Notes under the pieces: generated by a model
Database searches by the model: none
Seen by the model: only the letters and a program-made list of their open reading frames with translations
What the model was told of the DNA's origin: nothing
Part shown: positions 12,900 through 22,568 of the stretch, in pieces
Numbering within the stretch: position 1 is the first letter of the stretch
Layout of the letters: every line of letters begins with the position of its first letter
Made by a program: the position numbers and the translations under genes
Source of the DNA: Verticillium longisporum
Taxonomy: Eukaryota; Ascomycota; Sordariomycetes; Glomerellales; Plectosphaerellaceae
Reading direction: 5' to 3'
DNA: 64,000 bases
NCBI GenBank assembly: GCA_019188255.1
Contig: JAETXT010000005.1
Location: 2,232,001 to 2,296,000, forward strand

Positions 12900-14085
12900 A
12901 TTATAGAATTATAAGTTATTTAAGCTAATAATAACCTCTAAGCTTAATCTATTTATTCTTCTCTATAATAATACTATATATAGTATTCTAAGGATTAATT
13001 CTATTATTCTATTTATTTAATAATCTATAAATAGAATATAATACTAAGCCTCTATTTCGTTCTTAAATAATAATAAAGTATTAATTAGAAATAGTTTATA
13101 AATATATTATTATAATCTAATATTATATTTATAAGGATTCTATAAATATATAGAATATATTCGAATATTAAATCCGCTAAACCTATAATAATTAGCTTCT
13201 TTATTATAAGGATATAGAATATATACTTCGTAAAGCGATCTATTATAATAAAGATTATATTATATAGCCTATAGCCTTCTAGTATAATTAATTATAGAAG
13301 CCCTATTATAAAGTCTATAGAGATCTTCTATTATAAGCGCTCTATAAATAATAATAGCGCTAATAGCTTATATAGCTTATATATTTATAGCTTTATCTTC
13401 TAATATATATTATAAATCTATATATAATCGATTATATCTTTATGCTAATCTTCCTAGAAGAAGGCATTCTATAGCTATTTTAGTATTCTCCTTACGCTTA
13501 GATACCCTATTATAGTATTATCGTAATATACCTCTAGGATCTCTTTCTATAAGTTCGCTTCTCTAAGTATATAGACTATATTATTAATTTATATTAGATT
13601 ATCTTAGCTTTAAATCTAAATATTCTATAGATTATATTACTTCTTAGCTCCTATGCTTAATAATAATATATATTTATATACTTTAATAGATACCTCTAAA
13701 CCTCTATTTCTCTAATCTATTATAGATTCTATTCGCTATTTAATAAAGACGTTTCTCTATTATATAGTCTGAATAGTTTCTAATAATAGATTATAGAATT
13801 AGCTATCTATAGTTTTAGACTTAACGCCCTATACTAGTATAGTATTAAGAAGTATAGCTTAGCTAGCTTTACCCCTTATAATAGGCTTAAATAATAAGCG
13901 GAGTATTATTATATTATAATGCCCTTAGCTCCCTTAGCTAAGAGCGGGTTTCTCATTATTAAACTCCTTTAAGTTCTTATTAGAGCGCTTAGCCCTCTAT
14001 TATATACTCTTAGCTACGGAAATACGCTCCTATATATAAAGCTTATAGATTCTTTATAATTTAGGTATAATAATCCTCCTAGCTC
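12900..14085 (-). pseudogene. Ty3/gypsy integrase relic
   Basis: On the minus strand at about 13321-13295 the frame reads SIDFIIGLL. This is the gypsy integrase box S-M-D-F-I-x-G-L-P after G-to-A and C-to-T changes. Flanking minus-strand sequence keeps the expected order: an upstream GHPS/VRRTL-like segment near 13500, then a downstream segment leading into a D-R-F-T-K-like box near 13240. It belongs to a second retroelement family. It is broken by many stops and ends next to the rhamnosidase fragment. Confidence 0.55.
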
Positions 14086-15269
14086 TTAATATCATCATTC
14101 ATTGAGGGTACGCTGGACCTCCTAGGCTCTTTTCAAGCCACGCCTGGGTTTTTTTCCCAACAGCCAAGATCCAGTAGAGCCCACAGCCTAAATTGGCCAA
14201 TAGCAACTTGACTGGCCTCATTGGGTACTCATTCAACCTGGTCGCAGCGTTCGCACAGAGCTATGAGGCCTCCGGGAACCTGACCTTTGCTCAGCGATGG
14301 GCTCCTGCAGCCGTTCTCATGCTTGACTGGGCGCATTCTCAAACCAAGAACGGCCTCTTCGCAGTTGAAGACCCCATCTTCGCAGGGGATTGGATCTATT
14401 ACAATCCTCCTCAGATCGGTGTCAGCAGCAAGTTCAATGCTGTTTACGCCTACTCCATGCAGCAATCACTTCCCATGTTTGAGGCAGCAGGCGTGGATAC
14501 CAAGGTCTATAGGGAACGACTGTCCGCCCTTCGCTCAGCGATGAACAGCCAGCTGTGGGACGAATCTCTTGGCGCATATGTTATGCTGGACAGCTTGCGC
14601 GATGGCTTCTCCCAAGACGCCAATGCTATCGCGATCTTGGCTGGTGTCCCTCAGGCGCAGAACATCACACCATCAGCCATCCTTTCTACCCTCAATAAGG
14701 AACTCTTGCTTACTGCTGGACCTCTGGCGTTCTCAAATGCTACTGCCAAAGCAGGCTACGCACAGAAGATCAGCCCTTATGCTTCCGCTTTTCACCTCCG
14801 CGCCGCTCTCCAGTCAAAGGATGCCGCCACTTCCATGGGCCTACTGAGATCGCTCTGGGCGCCAATGGCGGATCCCTCTCACGCCAACTACACCAACTGC
14901 TTCTGGGAGACTCTAGACCCCGACGGCACCCCCGGCCTCGGCCTCATCACTTCCCTCTGCCACGGATGGGGTGCCGGCCCTACTGCCGAGCTGAGTGCTC
15001 ACGTCCTCGGTATCCAGGCTGTAACTGCTGGGTTTCAGGAGTGGAGGGTTCGGCCCCAGACGCTGGGCCTTGAGTGGGCCAAGGGACGTTACCACACGGT
15101 ACGAGGCGACGTGCATGTCGACTGGCGATTTGAAAAAGATCTCTTGCGGATGGAAGTTGATGGGCCTAACGGAGGTATAGTGTATCTCCCGGAGCCGCTC
15201 TTAGTGCCCGCCGAGCGGAGCATCATCAAGGTGAATGGTGCTATGCAGTGCTGCACCCCGACTAAATAA
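14086..15269 (+). pseudogene. 3' half of a GH78 alpha-L-rhamnosidase gene
   Basis: An island of normal base composition. The open frame (14178-15269) encodes about 360 residues of the (alpha/alpha)6 catalytic domain and C-terminal beta domain of a GH78 alpha-L-rhamnosidase, which removes terminal L-rhamnose from plant glycosides and pectin. Visible landmarks are GDWIYYNPPQ, SQDANAIAILAG, CFWETLD (the Glu is a candidate catalytic residue) and LCHGWGAGPTAELSAHVLG. The frame ends normally at TAA 15267-15269. The 5' half is missing: an apparent 56-bp intron (14108-14163) is preceded only by retroelement sequence. An in-frame TAG at 14175-14177 (KIQ-stop-SPQPK) fits a CAG-to-TAG change. There is no ATG for the open part, so it is a dead gene fragment. 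Confidence 0.85.
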
Positions 15270-15290
15270 GTCAAATATAGGTATCGGATT

Positions 15291-17098
15291 TAGTTATTTA
15301 GTCCGCCGAATTCGATAGATTTAGTTATTTAGTCCTATTTATAAATATTTAACTTATTTAGTTAGTAATAAAGCTATTACGATAATTATTAGCCTACTTA
15401 AGACCTAGATTCTATAATATTAAGACGATTCGCTATTATCGAGCCCTAATATAACCCTCCTAGCTAAATTACTCCTCGACGAAGCTAGTTATTAAAGTAC
15501 TAAAGCTCTTTTAGTATATCTAAAGCTATTCTTAACCTCTACGATATTAGAATTAGCTTCGAGAGGCTAAATACCCTCTTATAGTCTATTAATATTATAA
15601 GTATCGCTAAGATATTAAGGGCGAACTTATTAATAATAGGATATACCTCTTAGTAGCCTAACTATTAAATAATAGAGTCCTTAATAATAGAGTCCTATAA
15701 GAGATTAAGGCTAAGATATTTATTAAGCTTAGAATTAAGTACTAGAACTCTCTAATACTTACTCTATACCTAATTATTAAAGCTTATCGGGGGTATTATA
15801 AGCTAAAGGTCTTATAGCTATTTAAAGCTACCTTAGCTATAATCTCTTTAAAGATTCGAAGAGGATATAGAAGGAGAGTAATATTAGCGTTCTTATTATT
15901 AATAGAGGCCTTATTATATATAATAAAGCTATATAAGCTATTCTAAGCTTAATTATTATATTTAAAGCTATTAATACTTAAGGCTAGGGTAGAGGATTAT
16001 AATAGCTATATAGAGAAGGGACTCCTTAAGCTTCGTATAATATTAATTTAACTTCTATTATATATTAATAATAAATAGATGGAAATAATAGCGTAAATCT
16101 TTAATAAAGGCCTCGAAGCGCTATAATATATCTATATATTTATTATAGATATATTCTAGAAATATTTAATTAATCGGAAGCGATATAGGTCGTTTATTTC
16201 GCTAATACTATACTCGCTTATAAATACTTAAAGAGGCCTACTTTTCCTATTATTAATTATTATTATTCGGATTATTAAAAAATGCTTTCTATTCCTCTAT
16301 CTTCTCTAGGATATACTCTATTCTAATAAGAACCTCCTAGAAAGTACTATAGCTCCTATCTTTACTTTATCCTTATATTTATATTATTTATCGATAGAGG
16401 GGCTTAAAGGTAATATAAAGCTCTATTAAAAAGCGCTAATCTTTAAGGAGGAGGTAATCTTCAATAAGAACTTATTTATAAGGGTTAATTTTATATATAT
16501 TTCTAATTAAGAAGCTTTAAATATCGCCTTTCTTCTTTAAAGCTTAATTAAATATTAGATATATTAAATTCTATTAAATCTCGTTATTTAATAATAATTA
16601 AAGCTCTATTATTATTTATTAATAGAGGAGGAACTCTTAATTTTAAGTTTCCTTTATTATAATATATTAGAAGTATTTACTCTATTATAGAGAAGATCTT
16701 ATTTATTTAATAATATTATAAAGCTTTCTTATTAGGCCCTTCTTCTACTAGAAGCGTAAAATAATATTAGGATTATTATTATCTTTAAAAGATTAAGACT
16801 CCTATTTAAACGTTTTATTATCCTTATTATAGAGGAATATATAATTAATAAAATTAAATTTATAATTATAGTATTATAATTAGTATTTAATAGTATCTTC
16901 TTTATATAATTTAGGATAAAGAATATATAAGAGCTTATAAATATAAATATTATTTATTAAAACGTTATTAGAGATTAGAATATTAATAAGGTTAATAATA
17001 TCCTAGTTCCTAATAATACCTATAATAATATTAGCTATAAAGGTATTTATATAAATACTTAGCTATTTATAAAATATTAAGAGATACTATTATTATTA
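15291..17098. repeat. AT-rich RIP-degraded tract
   Basis: CA/TG-poor sequence with no readable gene. Just after the rhamnosidase stop codon the motif GATTTAGTTATTTAGTCC occurs twice (about 15287 and 15317). I found no clear homologue in the window for the sequence just left of element 2. Confidence 0.5.
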
Positions 17099-17144
17099 AC
17101 GTAATCCACAAGCGAGTGGTTCACCCATGCGAGTGGTTCACTTC
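17099..17144. repeat. left terminal inverted repeat, element 2
   Basis: 46 bp, inverted match to 18913-18958 with one mismatch (T/A at position 30). It holds GCGAGTGGTTCAC twice. Confidence 0.9.
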
Positions 17145-17205
17145 ACCCCGACCCGACAAACATTCCGAGGAAAACCTCAACCCAAACGCCGTAAATCAAT
17201 TAAAA

Positions 17206-18860
17206 TCACTCCTCCTCGTCTTTTGCAGACGATGAGATAGCTACCTGACAAGTTCTCGCGTTGTGGCCGGTCTTCCCGCATACGCTACAGCATCGTTTCT
17301 TCGGCTGGGACCACGACGCGGGACCCGGGTTCTGCAGCGTTTCCTCTTTTATCTGGATATCTACTTCCTTCTGAGCAATCTTGTCCTGTCCCTCGCCTAC
17401 AGCCATGCTTCCTCCTTCCCGGAGACGTAGCTTTTTGGCCCTCCGGCGTCGGCTTAGTGTAGCATTTTCCTCTCGAAGGATCATAACCTCTGACTTCAAA
17501 AGAGCGATCTGGTGCATAACACCCCGCGTCCCCTTCGCAAGATAGTCAACAGCATCTAAAATTGACGTTGGGGAGCTTCCCTGGTGGCGTGAGATTCGCC
17601 CTTTGATGAAGTCAGTCTGGGAACCTGCCTCGAGCAGGTTAGTGGGCGTCTTAGAGACCCAAGAATCACGCTCCCCGTGGGACGTCCCCGGAGGCGTCGT
17701 CGTCCTCAACCTCACATCCAGCTTTGACAGGACTGTTTCCGGGTTATGGGGGACAAGCCCCGCTCCTCGAAAGCCTCCCTGGATGTTTTTTCTGTCATTG
17801 CTTGCTGAAATGCAGCCGAAAACGCCGGGAAGAAGTCCTCTTTGCTGATGTGCGTTGTACCCGCCCTCATCCTATCCTCGATTTGCCGACCGTATGCTTT
17901 CTTTAGTGGGCCAAAACACCCAACATCGAGAGGCTGGAGTAGATGTGACGAATGAGGAGGCATACAGAGTGTGATGATGTTGTTCTCCTTGCAGTAGAGT
18001 TCGAAGTCGACCGAGTGGTGACTTTCGTGGCCATCCAGGATCAGTAGGCGATAACCGCCCGAAGTACGGGACTTTGTATGCCTGTCAAAATGCCGAATCC
18101 ATTCCAGACCAATATCATTCGTCGTCCAGCCGTTTGGAGATGTTGCGATTCTCCAGTCGCGAGAAATCGCGTCGTCCTGGTACCAGCTCGAGAGGTGGTA
18201 CTTGCCCGAAACCACGATGAACGGCGGGACGGAGAAACCCAACGCGCCAACGCCCTGGATCACCGTAACCCATTCCCGGTTGCCTGGCTGCCTCATCTTC
18301 ACATTGGACCGTCTTTCCGAACTGGTCACGACCATTCCGTTGGCGATAACGCCCATCTGGAAGCCGGTCTCGTCAAAGTTGTACATGTCAGCCTCTTGGA
18401 TGCCGTACTTGGCGATCATGTTATGCACGAGGCGGAACCACGCGTTTATCGCGTCCGGATCTTCGCATTGGGCCCTCTTGTAGTCGTACTTGCGAAAGAA
18501 ACGCGTCCGGAGCTCTGGTTGCCGTTTGACGAAGTTTGCGGCCCAGTTCTTCCCGACGCGTGGCGCGTCACGGTCGGCAAGCAGGCGATTCGCCATATCT
18601 CCGACCTCACCCAACCGGGGAGGGTAAGATCGCGCATCTAGGTCAAGGATATATTCGACAATAGTTTTCTCTTCTAGTACTGTTAATTTGGCAGAATTGG
18701 GCGGGCTTTCGCGTCGGGAGGGTTTGCCCTTCTGGCGTCGGAGGAGCGTCGTTAAGGGGACGGTGTAGATCCTCGCAGCACTCCGGGCGCTTAGGTTCGG
18801 GTCATTGTCCATAGCTTGGATAGCAAGGAATAATTGACCTTCTTTTGAAAGAGTCTCCAT
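17206..18860 (-). CDS. Fot1/pogo-type transposase, frameshifted
   Basis: About 551 aa when joined. Frame 1 (18860-17712) carries the psq HTH, the CENP-B HTH and the DDE domain, with aspartates in NFDETGF, LILDGHESHHS and QPLDVGCFGP (DD35D). It runs out of frame at MTEK. The conserved continuation NIQGGFRGAGLVPHNPE lies in the -1 frame and leads to the C-terminal zinc knuckle CSVCGKTGHNARTC, ending at 17206. The switch point is a run of six A's on the coding strand (plus-strand T's at 17786-17791). A seventh A, or a -1 slip on the run, restores the frame. The protein is related to, but clearly different from, the transposase of element 1. Confidence 0.9.
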
Positions 18861-18912
18861 CGCGGGCGGAGGTGGAATCTGTAGAATTCAGGTGTAGGTC
18901 GTGGGCCCGGGC

Positions 18913-18958
18913 GAAGTGAACCACTCGCTTGGGTGAACCACTCGCTTGTGGATTACGT
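18913..18958. repeat. right terminal inverted repeat, element 2
   Basis: Inverted partner of 17099-17144, followed by TA 18959-18960. Confidence 0.9.
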
Positions 18959-19107
18959 TATCTAATTTACGTAAATAGCAGTAATTTAGAGAGATAGAAT
19001 TATTAATAATTATAACCCTTATATTACCTACCCTACTAATTTAGAGCTCTCAGGCATAGCTAAAGTAATGAATTAGGGTTTATATAAGCAATGAAGCCCT
19101 CTTAATA
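18959..19107 (-). repeat. 5' half of a family-1 LTR, split by inversion
   Basis: Reads on the minus strand from TATTAAGAGGGC (19107) to ...AAATTAGATA (18959). Its missing half is 37392-37533. It is partly protected from RIP (it keeps CAGGCAT, AAGCAATG). GGAAT at 19108-19112 is the 5-bp target duplicate. Confidence 0.85.
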
Positions 19108-20075
19108 GGAATAGAATTTCTAGAATTAAATAAGAGATTTAATATCGCTTTTATATTAAAGAAAGAGAAAATCGTTTATTAAATATTAAGATATAAGTAA
19201 ATCTAAGTCCTAGATCTTCTCCTTAATATTTTAGATAATATTATCGTTTTAGGCTTTAAGATATTCTTTATTAGCTATTATTTTATCTTTAAATATATCC
19301 TCTTATAGATTTTCATCCTTAATATTAAAGCGAATCTAAATAGATAATATTTTAGCGTCCCTAGAATTAATTAATATATTAGCTATTATATAGCTAGGAA
19401 ATTTACTAAGTAATATTATATTTATCCTTAATCTATTAGAGCTACTTTTCTTAATCGGCTTAGTTTAAAATAAGAAAAGAAAGAGATTTCTTTTCGTTTC
19501 GAATTATATAACTCTTCCTAGCGCTCTAGCGATTCTTAATATTATAAATCTCTTTCTCTTTAATATTTATACTTTTAATTTAAGTATATACCTTCTTTAT
19601 ATTAGGATTAATAGAATATTCTATATCCGCTTTCTATTCTAATTTTACTAATTAATATATTACTTATTATAGCTATATTAAGTACTTACTATTAATAGAG
19701 TATAGTATATCGAGTTAGGGCGGCGGGGGCGGGGGCTATTACTATTACTATTATTATTATTATTATTATAGGAGTTAAAGGAGGGATCTATATTAACTCG
19801 AATAGATATTCTAATATTAGAGCTCCTACCCGCTTAAATTACTATAGAAGGTATATAGATCGCTAACTAATCTAAGCTTTAATTTTTTAGGTTCTCTAGG
19901 TTATTTAGAGAAAGCTTATAGGTTTAATTAGGTTAACCTAAAAGCCTATTTAATTTAAGTAGGTTTTTAGGTTAACCTAATTAAACCTATAGGCTTTCTC
20001 TAGATAACCTAGAGAACCTAAATATCCACTCCCCTATAATACCTAAATTAGACTATTTAGGTATTCCTAAGCCTA
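19108..20075 (-). mobile_element. R-end of hAT-like element copy A
   Basis: About 970 bp matching 61150-62131 in the same orientation. It ends GGTATTCCTAAGCCTA at 20075, the perfect inverse of the terminus TAGGCTTAGGAATACC. The following bases TATAAGAC (20076-20083) equal, in reverse complement and with one G/A change, GTCTTGTA at 50734-50741 beside the other end of the copy. It contains a G-rich run, a TTA microsatellite (19738-19790) and a long hairpin. No coding sequence is readable. Confidence 0.75.
19887..20022. repeat. 58-bp-arm inverted repeat near the hAT-like R-end
   Basis: Two near-perfect arms (about 19887-19944 and 19965-20022) built around AGGTTCTCTAGGTTA and AATTAGGTTAACCTAA, separated by about 20 bp. 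A more mutated copy lies at 61941-62078 at the same distance from the R-end of copy B, so the hairpin is a part of the element itself. Confidence 0.8.
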
Positions 20076-20231
20076 TATAAGACCGTTCAGGCTAAGGGGA
20101 GGGGTATAGTAGAGGAAGTTATTACTAAAGGGAGAACGGCTTCTTTATATACTAATGAGTACTCTCGAAGAGCATTTATAGATAGTAATGCTAATATAGT
20201 TACTAAGTTTATAGCATTACGAAATTTTTAG
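20076..20231 (+). pseudogene. displaced 3' coding piece of the UDP-glycosyltransferase gene
   Basis: Starting at the 8-bp duplicate, a plus-strand frame stays open for 51 codons (TAT AAG ACC GTT CAG ...) and ends at TAG 20229-20231. Its phase is exactly that of the exon cut at 50734 (...GIYKT), so the last exon appears to have been carried away by the inversion. It is mildly AT-shifted. GGGTATAGTAGAG suggests some C-to-T damage, so the true C-terminus may lie further on. The match rests on phase and duplication, not on a recognised motif. Confidence 0.6.
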
Positions 20232-20460
20232 AATAGTTATATCTTTTAGACTATATATTATAACATTCAACTAAGTATCTTCTAGAGAATTATAACTAGG
20301 CATAGTAAAGGCTATTAGTAGTAGCATTCACTCGGTCAGAGGCATTCACCTAGTGCTAGGTGGCCCGTGCCCTGGTGCCTCCTATAGCTTAGTTCTAGGC
20401 ACCCTCCTGCCTTATAGAATAGCTTCTTAATATATATACCTTTCTTCTATACTTAACCCC
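20232..20460. other. short unassigned sequence, partly unmutated
   Basis: Mixed composition. 20318-20415 keeps normal CA/TG content, including an AGGTGGCCCGTGCCCTGGTGCCT stretch at about 20360-20382 that resembles an imperfect inverted repeat. It may be the LTR of the copia relic that follows, or the end of the glycosyltransferase gene. No gene found. Confidence 0.3.
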
Positions 20461-21982
20461 CTCTAATAGGTTATATGCCCTTTTACGTATTACGTACTAT
20501 TATTACTATTACGATTTTTATATTGATATTAATAGCTTTATCTCCTTTATTAAACGATACTATTATCGTCTTTTTTAACCTAGGTTTAATAGAAAACTCT
20601 ACTTAAAACCGATAGTTTAATTACTTAGCGAAATTATTAATATAGTATAATACTAAACTTAGTATAATACTAAGCTTAGTATAATGCTATACCCTCTAGC
20701 CTATAATAGCTATATAACCCTATCTATAAGTCGAACGCTTACTTAGCGTATTAAACTTCCGAACCTAGTAGTTTAGTATTATAACCTTCCTTAAGTATAA
20801 ATACTACGATAAATTCCTTTATACTTCTATTCCCGCCCTTATCGATAAGGAAGCTAGGGAGGTAAAGAGGGATAAGAAATTAATAGTAATAAATACTCTT
20901 ATTACTTTAATCTACCCTAGCCTATATAATCGCTTTAAGGGCGTAGATTAGAATATAAAGGATCGAGACCCCTATAAACTATAGAATATAATTAATTAAG
21001 TTATCCTTAAAGTATCTTAAGATACTATTATAGATCTAATATACGAATTCGGTACTATTAAGACTAATAATTTCCCTATATTATATACCTTCCTAGCTTA
21101 TACTTAGACCCTTAAGTATCGCCTTTCTAAGCTCGCTAATAGTAATATACCTATATTTACTTATATACTCCTTAATACTATTCGTAAATAATACCTAGCT
21201 TTATAAGAGAAGTATATAATAATAGCTACTATTAATTAGAATACTACTATATATAATATCTCTTATAAAGCTAATTACTAGGAATCGACTAATAACTCCT
21301 TTACTATAATATAGGGCCCTAATATCTATAATAATAATAAGGGTAATTTTATACTTATTATTACTTTATTTATTAATAGGAAGTATCTAATATACCTTTA
21401 TTATCTTAAAGAAGGTAAGGAACTATTTAATTATTTATCTATTAATTGCTTCCTTATTAAGAAGAATATATTATCGAAATAGTCTAGTAAGGCCTATAAT
21501 AGAGCTATTAAAGCTACTAGAGCTTATTATTATAATACTACCTACTATAGCTCCTCTAATTATAATAATAGGTAAATTATCATTACCTCCTCTAATATTA
21601 CTTATTTAGATTCTATTACCTATTTAGCTATATCTTACTAGGCCTCTATAGTAGCTAAGTCTTATAGCTAAGATATAATTATCTTCGATTTAGGTAATAA
21701 CGTTAAAATATTTAATAACCTAGCCTAGTTCTTAATATATATTAAGAATACCTCGCTTCTTAAGATTAACGTAACTAATAGTTAGGCTACTAAGCCCCTA
21801 AGTATTAGGAGTATATTCTTCTAGGTCTATAACCCTATAGATCCTATTAAGGCTATTAACTAGATAATTTACGATATATAATATCTTCCTAGAAGCCTTA
21901 CGAATCTACTCTCGCTAAGCCTCCTAAGTTATATAGGAATCGAATACGACTTCTATACTAAGTCTATAATATATACTAATAA
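20461..21982 (+). pseudogene. Ty1/copia-type gag-protease relic
   Basis: Plus-strand frame with RIP-type stops. Around 21680-21960 it reads IIFDLGNNVKIFNNLA...SLLSYIGIEYDFYTK, which matches the copia protease box (D-S-G-A/N...H-x-x-x) followed by the gag-pre-integrase segment (LP..L.NLLSLS.L...G). Upstream sequence fits a gag gene with Cys codons near 21520-21560. It is interrupted at 21983 by LTRs of another family. Confidence 0.6.
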
Positions 21983-22568
21983 TATTAAGAGGGCTTTACT
22001 ACTTATATAAACCCCGATTTATTACTTTAGCTATACTTAAGAGCTCTAAATAGGTAGGGTTAGTACTATAAGACTTATAATAATTATTAATACTATCTCT
22101 CTAATTTACTACTATTTATAAAAATTATCTATACCTATTTAATTTATAGATTATATAGGCTATAAATTATATACTCCTAGGAGTAGTAAATCCTAGCCCC
22201 TAGTAATTATTATATCTATTAAGAGGGCTTTACTATTTATATAAACCCCGATTCATTACTTTAGCTATACTTAAGAGCTCTAAATAGGTAGGGTTAGTAA
22301 TATAAGACTTATAATAATTCTTTAATAGTATCTCTCTAACTCACTGCTACCCCTATAAATTAGTTATACCTATCTAATTTATAGATTACGTAAGCTGTAA
22401 ATTACGTACTCCTAGGAGTAGTAAATCCCGGCCCCTAGTAATTACTATATCGGTAAATCCTATATAGTAATTACTAACCTAGGTAATCCTCTAATATTAG
22501 TTTAATAATATCTATAAATCCTATATAGTAACTACTAACCTAGGCAATCCCCTAGTATTAATTTAATA
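21983..22568 (+). repeat. family-1 LTR interrupted by a second LTR
   Basis: The outer LTR runs 21983-22216 and resumes at 22508-22568. It leads into CTAGCTATC, the same internal start as at 37534, so it is the 5' LTR of another retrotransposon copy. It is split by the solo LTR at 22217-22507. Confidence 0.8.
22217..22507 (+). repeat. solo LTR (family 1) nested in an older LTR
   Basis: 291 bp from TATTAAG to TTTAATA with a perfect 5-bp duplication ATATC (22212-22216 and 22508-22512). It shows LTR-into-LTR insertion rather than tandem duplication. Confidence 0.88.

Larger units (their letters stand above)
17099..18958 (-). mobile_element. Fot1/pogo-type DNA transposon (element 2)
   Basis: 1860 bp with TA duplicates at 17097-17098 and 18959-18960. 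The 46-bp terminal inverted repeats start ACGTAATCCACAAG, have one mismatch, and contain GCGAGTGGTTCAC twice. All compared parts, including both ends, both coding frames and the same frameshift, equal element 3 at 35532-37391 in inverted orientation. The left flank and the right flank do not belong to one target site: the right flank is half of an LTR whose other half lies beside element 3. Confidence 0.95.

Noticed and set aside
17040..17098. Continuity of the flank left of element 2 with the flank left of element 3 as one former target site
   Set aside because: The flank at 35531 matches retroelement sequence near 43328, but the flank at 17098 does not match the expected neighbour there. 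The fourth junction of the inversion therefore stays untested.
17786..17791. Canonical -1 slippery heptamer A-AAA-AAC in elements 2 and 3
   Set aside because: The bases AAAAAAC are present but the zero frame divides them as AA-AAA-AC, not A-AAA-AAC, so the classic tandem-slip arrangement is not met. Single-tRNA or transcript slippage on A6 remains possible.
18078..18641. Plus-strand 187-codon frame in element 2 (and its twin in element 3)
   Set aside because: Antisense shadow of the transposase DDE domain; no family resemblance.
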